Shown: positions 37,408-45,744 of the stretch, in pieces | How positions within the stretch are numbered: the first letter of the stretch is position 1 | How the letters are laid out: each line of letters begins with the position of its first letter | DNA from: Ogataea parapolymorpha DL-1 | Lineage: Eukaryota > Ascomycota > Pichiomycetes > Pichiales > Pichiaceae | Direction: 5' to 3' | DNA length: 64,000 nt | Assembly: GCF_000187245.1 (NCBI RefSeq) | Contig: NC_027862.1 | Coordinates: 806,001-870,000, forward strand | Notes under the pieces: generated by a model | Database searches by the model: none | Seen by the model: the letters and a program-made list of their open reading frames with translations, nothing else | What the model was told of the DNA's origin: nothing | Program-made: the position numbers and the translations under genes

Positions 37408-38187
37408 TCATATCACAGAAGACTCGGCCGTGCTAGTGGCGTTCCACAGGTCTTGGAGCTGCAAAATACTAGTGATCACGCCAGCGCCGCCTGCAACACC
37501 ATTGTTGACACGTTTCTGGCTGAGGCCGTTGATGGCCACCAGGCTGTTGAGAGCATGGATCACCAGGTCCCTCTTTGCCTTGTAGAGCTGGGCATTCTGG
37601 GTGTCGAGGGTCTCTTTCTGCTTCTCAAGGTTGCCTCTCTTGTCCAGTGGATCCTGGTCGTCGCCTGAGGCCAGCTCTTTGAGCAGCTCTTGTTTTCTCA
37701 GATACGACACTCTGAGTTGTCTGACGTTCTGCAAAAGACCCGAAACCAGAGCCACGAGCCAGAAGAAGCTACACACTTGCTCAACCTTCACGAGCAGTTT
37801 GCCGTTTCTGTTCCGCAGCAATCCTAGCATCTTGAGCCATTGCACAGTATCGAACCCGTAGTACAACGAGTAGCTGGCTTGTTTGACGCTCTCAAACAGC
37901 TTCGTATATCCGTCGCCGAGCTCGTTGTCGACAGTCACCGAGAGCGCCTTGAGGTGTTTCAGCGGCTTCAGGGCTCTCAACGGCTTTCTACTGAGCGTGA
38001 ACAAGTCCTGCAGTCTTCTCACGAGATAGTAGTTGTTCACGCTGGAGCCTGTCCTTAGCAGATAGTAAGCCAGCAACTTCGTCACATATTGCAGCGTTCT
38101 GAGCAGCTTGTCACGGCCATTGTTTGTCTCGAGGAAATTGATGAGTTTCGTGAGAGTCGGATGATATGTTATCGTGTCGCAAACCAT
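37408..38187 (-). CDS. PEX11: Peroxin 11, peroxisome proliferation protein
   Basis: A 259-residue peroxisomal membrane protein that elongates membranes and recruits the fission machinery. The N-terminus MVCDTITYHPTLTKLINFLET and the block GRDKLLRTLQYVTKLLAYYLLR are the Pex11 hallmark, including the amphipathic helix that bends membranes. Moderately hydrophobic segments lie near residues 140-160 and at the C-terminus (NGVAGGAGVITSILQL). It is convergent with the PTH4 gene. Confidence 0.95.
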   Translation of the reverse strand: MVCDTITYHPTLTKLINFLETNNGRDKLLRTLQYVTKLLAYYLLRTGSSVNNYYLVRRLQDLFTLSRKPLRALKPLKHLKALSVTVDNELGDGYTKLFESVKQASYSLYYGFDTVQWLKMLGLLRNRNGKLLVKVEQVCSFFWLVALVSGLLQNVRQLRVSYLRKQELLKELASGDDQDPLDKRGNLEKQKETLDTQNAQLYKAKRDLVIHALNSLVAINGLSQKRVNNGVAGGAGVITSILQLQDLWNATSTAESSVI

Positions 38188-38319
38188 GGCTAACTGTCAG
38201 TCTGTCCCAAGTTGGTATATATATTTGCGGATTATCACCCGCACTTTCGCGCGCACTTAATTTTCTGAGCAAGGGCCCCGCAAAAAAAATAGCCTATTTA
38301 TTTTTCGAAAGTTAGCACA

Positions 38320-38742
38320 ATGTCCATTGCGTATCCGGCAGTCAACATTTCCTATTGTGTCAAGTGCAAGTGGATGCTCCGTGCCGCGTGGTACCAACAG
38401 GAGATTCTGCAGACGTTCTCCTCGAAGGCCATTGACGAGAATGAGACTACGCTCACTGTGAACTGCGCCATTTTGTCTCCCTCACTGGTTGCAGGGACGT
38501 TCCAAGTGGCGGTGAAGAGGGACGAGAACGCGGATTGGACCATAATCTGGGACAGAAAGGAGGAGGATGGGTTCCCAGACTCCAAGCTCCTCAAACAACG
38601 CATCAGAGATCATCTTTACCCAGAGCTTAAGCTCAGTCACATAGACAAGCCAAATAAACATGGAGGCAAGCTCGTCACTAAACAGTCGCCCGAGCCCGGC
38701 CACGACGACACATGCATCGACTGCAAAACTTGGGAGTATTAA
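38320..38742 (+). CDS. SelW/Rdx-family thioredoxin-like protein
   Basis: A 140-residue protein of the Rdx (SelT/SelW/SelH) family. The motif YCVKCKWMLRAAWYQQEIL near residues 12-30 has the CxxC (C15, C18) that replaces the selenocysteine pair of animal SelW. A central TFQV and a C-terminal extension with HDDTCIDCKTWEY (a second CxxC, at 133 and 136) follow. Likely a cytosolic redox protein of unknown partner. Its stop codon directly abuts that of the convergent downstream gene. Confidence 0.8.
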   Translation: MSIAYPAVNISYCVKCKWMLRAAWYQQEILQTFSSKAIDENETTLTVNCAILSPSLVAGTFQVAVKRDENADWTIIWDRKEEDGFPDSKLLKQRIRDHLYPELKLSHIDKPNKHGGKLVTKQSPEPGHDDTCIDCKTWEY

Positions 38743-39543
38743 TTACACATATCCAAGCCATTCCAGGCCGCTATAAAAAAGCCTGTCGATCGGGTTCAAC
38801 GAGTCGAAAAACCTGTTCGGCAGCCGTCGATAGCCCGTCGGTGCTATATTGTCATCATCGGTTGCCGGAAGGTCAGCGATGAGTCCCATCACGTACGAAA
38901 CGATGCAAAAGGCCAGCAGTCCAGCTACCAGCAGCGTCAGATAAGAACGCCATAGTTTCATCTTGGCCGTACGATTCAGTTTCCGCTGAAACCGAGCTAG
39001 CAGCTCGTCTTGGCGCCTCACCGCGAGCACCAGTGCTGAGTCCGCAGGCTCGGTAGCTAGCTGCTCGTAAACTTGGATCAATGTCTCGTAGCAGTCCACA
39101 AGTCGTCTATTCAATTGCAATTCCATTGTACGGTCTTCGTCGACCGACCGCTTCCGCTGCGCATTTAGCGTGCCTTTCAGTATGCTAATTTTCTGAAACA
39201 ACTTCTGTTTCTGTTCCACCAGGGACAATGCCGCAGGTGCTTTTCGTTTTATAGTTCTCGTGTCTGTTCGCCTCGTGAGATCTGTGTCTGTATCAAATAA
39301 ATCTTCAAACTCAACCTCAAAAAGCATTTTGAACAGCACCAAAAACTCGTGCTTGGTGAGACTTCGGCTAGGATGCTCGAGGATCGTGTCGATCCAGAAT
39401 GCCTTGTAGTCTGGAGACAGAAGCGCCCGTCCCCAGATCTGTTCGATCTCCTCGATCAATGCCCCGGTGTCAGTTATTGCTATGCGGTCGGAGTCGGTAA
39501 ACCGGGCCCACGCTCTATCCAGTATGCGATCACCGCGACCCAT
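38743..39543 (-). CDS. Tail-anchored coiled-coil protein, possibly Mps2
   Basis: A 266-residue protein with a helical N-terminal domain (ILDRAWARF, IEEIEQIWGRAL), a basic linker, a helical/coiled segment of about 100 residues, one membrane segment (YLTLLVAGLLAFCIVSYVMGLIA, near residues 200-222), and a short C-terminal domain ending FYSGLEWLGYV. This architecture and the N-terminal pattern resemble the spindle-pole-body insertion protein Mps2. Sequence similarity is weak, so I leave the symbol empty; a generic ER or nuclear-envelope tail-anchored protein is the alternative. Confidence 0.6.
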   Translation of the reverse strand: MGRGDRILDRAWARFTDSDRIAITDTGALIEEIEQIWGRALLSPDYKAFWIDTILEHPSRSLTKHEFLVLFKMLFEVEFEDLFDTDTDLTRRTDTRTIKRKAPAALSLVEQKQKLFQKISILKGTLNAQRKRSVDEDRTMELQLNRRLVDCYETLIQVYEQLATEPADSALVLAVRRQDELLARFQRKLNRTAKMKLWRSYLTLLVAGLLAFCIVSYVMGLIADLPATDDDNIAPTGYRRLPNRFFDSLNPIDRLFYSGLEWLGYV

Positions 39544-39588
39544 ATCGATAATTAAGATTATTTATTTATTTTTCGCGTACTATACAGT

Positions 39589-40683
39589 CTATTTTTTCTC
39601 GCTCTGGATCTTGAATATTTGCTTGTACTCGATTCGCGCCTCCAAACTGAACAGCTCGCGCGTTGTCTGCCAGTTTTCAATGTCCTCTATCTCTTTAAGC
39701 AGCGCGTCTGGTTTTCGCGCAATCACAATGACTGGTGGCTGCAAATACGTCTGTGCGTTCTCGTCGTTAATGATCACCCTCATGGCATAAATTCGGCCCT
39801 TGACGCTGCCCAGACTAACAGCGCCAATGATGACTTGCTTCGATATACCCCCAAGTTCGTCCAACTTACTTTGAGAAAGCTGGTTCTTTCCAATAAGCAC
39901 TCCTTCGCCCTCAAAAAACAACCCTGGCCGGTCCTCTAGGGGTATGAAGTCTTCCGTAACAGTCCTCCGCAGGAGCTCTTGGCGTGAAGCTGGACTGAGC
40001 ATGTAGTAGGAGGAAAAAATACTGCGACGTAGCTCGAAAGGCTCTCCCAGCAGCATTTCCTGGACAATGGCTACCTCGAGCTGCGGCAGCAGGTAGGAAG
40101 ACTCAAACGGCACAGAAATGTTCAAGCAACCAATGCCGTCCACCTGTAGCTGTTTGCTGGCCGCATAACATGTAATCTCCTTTAGCTCGTGGCATAAAGG
40201 CGTGGTAGCAGAAACAATGAGATCGAGATAATTGGGGTCTTCATTCATCAAAATACAATCAAAACAATCGTCAAGCTGAGCCGTCTTCAAGAGCCGCAAA
40301 ATCATACTCGTGAACAGCTCGGGAATGCGTGTAACCGAAAGTACTGTGAGTGTGTTTTTGTCTGCGTTCGACTCTGCTATCAGTTGTCTAAGTATATCAT
40401 TCCAGAGTCCTTCTGTGTTGAGTGACATTTCGTCCACCCGCGTTTTCCCCACCTCCTTCAATACACGCACGCTGGAAAACCAGTTGAACTTGGAAAGAGG
40501 GTCTGGATTTTTAGTCATGAGATCTATGGACTCAGCATTAAACAAGTGCGCATTAGGCAGTGGCGTGCGAAATAGAGCATTGTCGAACTCGTAAATATGG
40601 ATACGCTCTACGCTCGCCAGACTGGACCTGATCAGGTCGTTTTTGTGCTTCAGAATATTCCCGTGCTCCAGAGGAACATTCAT
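39589..40683 (-). CDS. HAD-domain protein of the Swiss-army-knife RNA-repair-like family
   Basis: A 364-residue protein whose residues 28-46 (RIHIYEFDNALFRTPLPN) fit the first HAD motif of the fungal HAD_SAK_1 family (PF10307 as I recall it). Later blocks include TVLSVTRIPELFTSMILRLL and FDCILMNE, typical of HAD motifs II/III in this family. Enzymatic role is unproven; the nucleophile Asp appears within the EFDNALF element. Two in-frame codons (TTG TTC) precede the ATG at 40683. Confidence 0.7.
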   Translation of the reverse strand: MNVPLEHGNILKHKNDLIRSSLASVERIHIYEFDNALFRTPLPNAHLFNAESIDLMTKNPDPLSKFNWFSSVRVLKEVGKTRVDEMSLNTEGLWNDILRQLIAESNADKNTLTVLSVTRIPELFTSMILRLLKTAQLDDCFDCILMNEDPNYLDLIVSATTPLCHELKEITCYAASKQLQVDGIGCLNISVPFESSYLLPQLEVAIVQEMLLGEPFELRRSIFSSYYMLSPASRQELLRRTVTEDFIPLEDRPGLFFEGEGVLIGKNQLSQSKLDELGGISKQVIIGAVSLGSVKGRIYAMRVIINDENAQTYLQPPVIVIARKPDALLKEIEDIENWQTTRELFSLEARIEYKQIFKIQSEKK

Positions 40684-40893
40684 GAACAAATTCCAGTACC
40701 GTGTATAAATATACCCGGAAAATAAATTTTCTCTCTAAAATATTTTTCACCTTTTCAGCCAGAAGGTAAGTAAATCGCTTAATGATGACTGAAGAATGCA
40801 TAGTTCAACTGAATAGCATGAAGATAAAAACTTTCCATCAAAAGTCTTTCACCCCTATCTGAGAGCGGATTTACTAACTATTAGCCACTGTAT

Positions 40894-41652
40894 TTATTTC
40901 TTTAATGCATACATTCTGATCGGATATAGCTCTTTAGGCACTCCTTTTTGTAGATCCGTAGCTATCAGCTTCCAGCCGGCCTTTTCAAACAGCCGCCGGA
41001 AATTCTTGTCGGAGCGTGTCTTGCTCGAATCCTCCGGGTCGTAAACGTCGTCGTCTCCATTCACGTTGTTTTCTTTGATCACCAGCAGTCCGTCCTCCTG
41101 CAACGCATCCTTACACCGATCAAGCCAAACGAGGAACGCATCGTCCGGCAGATGGCCGCAACACCACTGACACCACAGAAGAGAGTACTTACCGTGTTCC
41201 TGTGGGACCCACTCCTGCATTGGGATCTGGTAGATTTCGCCGATCTTACCCTGTTCTGCCAGCGGAGCCAGCTCTCTGTACATTTGGTCGACGAATGGCT
41301 TCACGGGCTCCAGCAGATCCACCTTGTCGCAAACCTTGTGCAGGAAATCTCTTGTGACTCGTCCAATGCCTGCACCGAAATCCAGCCCGTAGCTGATCTT
41401 ACCGGGCTCGGTCGAAAAGCGCGACTTCAGTTTGCGGATGAAAGTCATCGAGCCGACTATGTCGGCCTTGGGCACGCTCGTGGATTCTCCGAAGCCACCC
41501 AGCACGCCATCCACAGACGGTTCCACCCCGCTCCAGTACCGAATAGCGGCGTCGTAATCTATCTGTGCGTCAATATTAGTCTGATCGGGTTCCATGTTTT
41601 CAGTAGCGACGATCGACTCCAACTTTTTTTCACTCGTTGAAAAATTGAGCAT
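40894..41652 (-). CDS. TAE1: Protein N-terminal methyltransferase Tae1/Ntm1
   Basis: An AdoMet-dependent enzyme methylating the N-terminal X-Pro-Lys of proteins such as Rpl12 and Rps25 in yeast. Key blocks: GVLGGFGE, the AdoMet loop DFGAGIGRVTRD, LLEPVKPF, LLWCQWCCGHLPD and KENN, ending ELYPIRMYALK. The ATG at 41652 gives 252 residues; the internal ATG at 41595 gives 233 residues, closer to yeast Tae1 (232). I report the longer form, but the shorter may be real because 41652 lies only 24 bases from the divergent SSH1 start. Confidence 0.92.
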   Translation of the reverse strand: MLNFSTSEKKLESIVATENMEPDQTNIDAQIDYDAAIRYWSGVEPSVDGVLGGFGESTSVPKADIVGSMTFIRKLKSRFSTEPGKISYGLDFGAGIGRVTRDFLHKVCDKVDLLEPVKPFVDQMYRELAPLAEQGKIGEIYQIPMQEWVPQEHGKYSLLWCQWCCGHLPDDAFLVWLDRCKDALQEDGLLVIKENNVNGDDDVYDPEDSSKTRSDKNFRRLFEKAGWKLIATDLQKGVPKELYPIRMYALKK

Positions 41653-41676
41653 CCTAAACAAATTGGACAATTAATT

Positions 41677-43182
41677 ATGAGTGGCAGTAAGTATAACATG
41701 TGCACACAATTTTGACTAACCACAGTCCGTTTATTGGACCTTGCTAAACCTTTTGTCTCGCTTCTTCCTGAAGTCGAGTATCCTTATCAGAAAATCGAGT
41801 TTGATGAGAAAATCGTTTACACCATCGCCTCGGTCGCTGTATACTTGCTTGCTGGTCTTCCACTGAGCAACGTGGCCCACGACCGCATTGCCGACCCATT
41901 TGGCTGGCTGCGGGTTCCCTTTGCTTCTCAGGCGGGAACAGCACTGGAGTTTGGGCTATTGCCCGTCGTCACGGCCGGTTTCCTGTGGCAGATTCTTGCG
42001 GGATTCAAAATCATCAAAATCAACTTCGAGTCCAGATCTGATAGAGAGCTGTTCCAGTCTTGGCAGAAATTGACCGCGGTGTTGATCGCCCTGGTCTACG
42101 CTGTGTTGCTCTCGTTTGCTGGCTACTTCGACCCTGTCGACCAATTCACCTCGCAAGCAACGTTGCCTATTTGGAGCAAGCTGACCTACATTGTCCAGTT
42201 GACGTTCATGGCGCTCATCACCGCTCTTTTGGTGGAACTTCTGGACAAGGGGTACGGCTTTGGCCCGGGCATTCTGGCAATTATTACTGTCTCGTCCTCC
42301 ACCCAGTTCGTCACCTCATTCCTTGGATTCACCACCACTCTCACCGCCAGAGGCTTTGAGTCCCATGGTGCCTTGATTCAATTGATCAGAAACCTCAAAA
42401 ACAAGCCTTTTGGGCTAGCCATCTACGATGCGTTCACTAGAGACAATCTGGCCAACCTGACCCAGATTTACGTCACTCTAGCGGCCCTGGCTGCCGGTGT
42501 GTACTTTGGCAACTTCAGAGTTGAGGTGCCTATCAAGTCCGCTAAAGTCAGATCGATGGCCTCGGTGTACCCAATCAAGCTGCTCTACTGCGGAGCATTG
42601 CCTCTGCTGTTCACCTACGCCGTGCTTTACAACCTTAACATTATTGGGTTCGCCCTTACCAGAATCTTCAGCACCGTGCCGTACGTGCAATATATCGGCA
42701 GCTGGAAATTGGACGAGTTCAACTTCTCCACCTACAATTTGACTTCGGGCCTCCTCTACTTTGTCTCTGCCTCTCCTAAGGGCGCTTCGCCATTGCACTA
42801 TCTTGTTAGACCGGTCACGTTTTCTCTATTTGTCATTGTTGTGTCTACGGTTTTCTCTAAATTGTGGAGCAACATTTCAGGCTCCTCCGGCAAAGACATT
42901 GCCAAACAGTTTAAGGAGCAGGATATCACTCTCATTGGCCATAGAGACACGGCAGTTGGAAAAGAGCTCGGAAAAATTATTCCGGTGGCTTCCACCACGG
43001 GTGCTTTGATTGTGTCGGTGGTTGTGTGCGCTGTCGAGGCCCTTGGATTCTCTGCTGGCCTTGCTGTTGGAGCACTGATTGGCTTGTTGTGCGCTCTGAC
43101 GCTCTTGGAAAGCGTTATGACCGAGTACCAGCAGTCCGGGGGAATGGCCTCACAGTTTGGACAGATGTTCCAGCAACGTTAA
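41677..43182 (+). CDS. SSH1: Ssh1, second ER translocon channel, spliced
   Basis: A 488-residue SecY/Sec61-alpha family channel, the core of the alternative Ssh1 translocon used in cotranslational import. Exons 41677-41686 and 41726-43182. It matches Ssh1 rather than Sec61: LPEVEYPYQKIEFDEKIVYTI near the N-terminus and EYQQSGG near the C-terminus. About ten hydrophobic segments are present. No ATG precedes the conserved LLDLAKP block in the main frame. Splicing a 39-base intron adds MSGIR, matching the MSGFR start of yeast Ssh1. The first exon is only 10 bases. Confidence 0.93.
41687..41725 (+). other. Intron of SSH1 (predicted)
   Basis: 39 bases: donor GTAAGT at 41687, branch GACTAAC at 41714-41720, acceptor CACAG ending at 41725. 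The branch A is six bases from the acceptor G. It splits codon 4 (ATC) after its first base. Confidence 0.9.
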
Positions 43183-43312
43183 TACAATAGAACGGTTTGT
43201 ACTGGAGAAGAGCATATTCTCGTCTATATGCCTATTTTCCATCTCTGCACCAAAAAAATTCAAGCTATTTATATTTGTATTATATTCAAATAATATTGTG
43301 TCTTTTAGTAGA

Positions 43313-45562
43313 ATGGAAAAACTACCCTTTAGAAGACACGCTGCGCCCGCCGCGCGCAGCCTCGTGGTCAAGAACTCGCCCGACAACGAGATTGCCAAGT
43401 CCAATTGCGTGGCTGTGTCCCCACAGGACTTCCAGGACGGTAGCTATGTGATCTGCGACGGCAAATTCGTGTTCAGTTGCGTCGCCACCACCAAATGCAT
43501 GCCCGGCACCATAGGACTCAGCGGAAACCAAAGGTTTTGGGGGTCCTGGTCCACAGACCAAACGATCGCGGTGGCTCCGTACGACCTGTTCCAATCCAAT
43601 GGCAAGAAGGGGGCCTATCTAGGCACATTGAACGTGGAGATCAACTTTTGGAACAGAAATCGCGCAAACAACATACAGTTTGACCCCGATGAGATGAGCG
43701 AAGCCTTTGTGCACCGATTTGACACTCAGATTTTGCAGCCGTCGCAGATCCTCTTGTTCGAGTTCAAAGGCAACTATTTTGAGATCAAGATCCTTTCCTC
43801 GCAGGTCATCGATTTGGGAGAAGTCCAGTTGCAAGATGTGCCCACTTCCACAGACATAATGAACAAAGGTATCTGCGTGAAACAGACGAAAGTGAATTTC
43901 TTCAAAGGCTCGGACGGACTAGTCAATTTAAAGGCCTCCAGCACGCGCCCCAACTCTGACGCTATCATCCGCCCAGACTTTAAGTTCGAGGATATGGGCA
44001 TTGGAGGTCTTGACAAAGAGTTCACCTCGATTTTCCGCAGAGCGTTTGCTTCGCGTATATTCCCTCCCGGTTTAATCGAGAAGCTGGGAATCCAGCACGT
44101 CAAGGGTATGTTGTTGTATGGTCCTCCAGGTACTGGTAAAACTTTGATTGCACGTCAAATCGGAAAGATGCTGAACGCCAAAGAGCCCAAAATTGTTAAT
44201 GGTCCAGAGATATTGTCGAAATATGTCGGCTCTTCCGAGGAGAACATTAGAAACCTATTTAAGGATGCAGAGGCCGAGTACAAACAGAAAGGCGACAGTT
44301 CGTCTCTTCACATCATCATTTTTGACGAGCTGGACTCTGTTTTCAAGCAGCGTGGCTCGCGTGGAGACGGCACGGGAGTGGCCGACAATGTGGTGAACCA
44401 GCTGCTTGCTAAGATGGACGGTGTGGACCAGCTGAACAACATCTTGGTCATTGGTATGACCAACAGAAGAGACTTGATTGACGAAGCGCTGCTCAGACCG
44501 GGCAGATTCGAAGTTCAAGTGGAGATCCATCTGCCGGACGCCGCGGGCAGAAAACAGATCCTGGAAATCAAGACTAAGAAAATGAAGGAGAACGGATCTT
44601 TGGGTAAAGATGTCGACCTCGAGAAGCTTGCAGAGCTGACTAAGAACTTCTCCGGAGCAGAACTGGAAGGTCTGATCAAGTCAGCCACCTCTTTTGCCTT
44701 GAACCAGCACATCAAAGTGGGCACTGTTGGAGAGATTACCGGCGATCTAGAGAACACTGTTCTAGATATGAGTTGTTTCCTGAGCGCCTTGGATGAGGTC
44801 AAGCCTGCATTTGGTGTCCACGAAGAGGACCTGCACGACTGCATCAAGGGGGGCATTCTCAAGTATTCTCCTAAAATCGACCATATCATCCACCGTGTGC
44901 AAAGGGCCCTGGAGCAGACGCAGAGCTCTGAAAATTTCAATTTCTCGTCCCTGCTGCTGTACGGTCCTCCTGGATCCGGTAAGACTGCTTTGGCTTCCTA
45001 CCTTGGGCTCAACTCAAAGTTTCCATTCATTAGAATTATCACTGCTGATGAAATGATTGGCATGTCCGAATCTGCCAAGGTCCAGTTCATCGATAACACA
45101 TTCAGAGATGCGTACAAATCGCCATTGAATGTGTTGATTGTTGACGACATCGAGGCGCTGATTGACTTTGTGCCGATCGGGCCTAGATTTTCCTCTGTGA
45201 TCCTAAGAGCTCTGATGTCGAGACTAAAAAAGTCACCGCCAGAAGGCCACAGACTCATTGTGTTGGCCACTTCTTCCAATCATGAACTGCTCAAAAGCCT
45301 CGACGTGCTCAATTGTTTCAATGACGAGATTCTTGTCAACAACCTCACCAGTCTCCAGGAGTTGTACTCCGTTATGGAACTGACATCTTTTGGAAAAGGT
45401 TCCGAAGAAAGAAAAGACATCATCTACAAGCTGAAGTCTGCATTCGGCAGCGAGGCAATCAACGTGCCAATCAAAAAGGTACTCTTCAACATCGATACAG
45501 CTAAATTTGGCAGCAGCCCGGCAGACGAGTTCGTCCAGCTCATGGTTGAAAGCCAACACTAA
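43313..45562 (+). CDS. SEC18: NSF ATPase Sec18
   Basis: A 749-residue AAA protein that disassembles SNARE complexes with Sec17. N domain to about residue 200, then D1 with [22 protein letters not shown] and the Arg-finger region of LLRPGRFEVQVE, then D2 with LLLYGPPGSGKTALA. All Walker motifs are present. The reading frame extends upstream to a TTG inside SSH1, but the ATG at 43313 starts the expected MEKLPFRR sequence, 130 bases after the SSH1 stop. Confidence 0.96.
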   Translation: MEKLPFRRHAAPAARSLVVKNSPDNEIAKSNCVAVSPQDFQDGSYVICDGKFVFSCVATTKCMPGTIGLSGNQRFWGSWSTDQTIAVAPYDLFQSNGKKGAYLGTLNVEINFWNRNRANNIQFDPDEMSEAFVHRFDTQILQPSQILLFEFKGNYFEIKILSSQVIDLGEVQLQDVPTSTDIMNKGICVKQTKVNFFKGSDGLVNLKASSTRPNSDAIIRPDFKFEDMGIGGLDKEFTSIFRRAFASRIFPPGLIEKLGIQHVKGMLLYGPPGTGKTLIARQIGKMLNAKEPKIVNGPEILSKYVGSSEENIRNLFKDAEAEYKQKGDSSSLHIIIFDELDSVFKQRGSRGDGTGVADNVVNQLLAKMDGVDQLNNILVIGMTNRRDLIDEALLRPGRFEVQVEIHLPDAAGRKQILEIKTKKMKENGSLGKDVDLEKLAELTKNFSGAELEGLIKSATSFALNQHIKVGTVGEITGDLENTVLDMSCFLSALDEVKPAFGVHEEDLHDCIKGGILKYSPKIDHIIHRVQRALEQTQSSENFNFSSLLLYGPPGSGKTALASYLGLNSKFPFIRIITADEMIGMSESAKVQFIDNTFRDAYKSPLNVLIVDDIEALIDFVPIGPRFSSVILRALMSRLKKSPPEGHRLIVLATSSNHELLKSLDVLNCFNDEILVNNLTSLQELYSVMELTSFGKGSEERKDIIYKLKSAFGSEAINVPIKKVLFNIDTAKFGSSPADEFVQLMVESQH

Positions 45563-45744
45563 AGGATTTATAAAAGTAAAGAAATCTACTATGGCTTCTG
45601 AGCATAGATTGATTGTACAAATAATATGTTTGATAGGTGGTCGTTAAAGATGCCGACATTACAAACGTGAACCGTAGAGCTCACCCTGAAATGGAGAAAA
45701 CTTGACGTGAAGCTAAGCGCCTACGCTCGCTCTCGTTTCCGGTT

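Noticed and set aside
41734..43182. SEC61 as the identity of this translocon gene
   Set aside because: The N-terminal LPEVE..P..K..FD(E/D)KIVYTI and C-terminal EYQQSGG blocks are those of Ssh1, which is more divergent than Sec61.
43157..43312. N-terminal extension of SEC18 into SSH1
   Set aside because: It begins at TTG and overlaps the end of SSH1; the ATG at 43313 fits the family.
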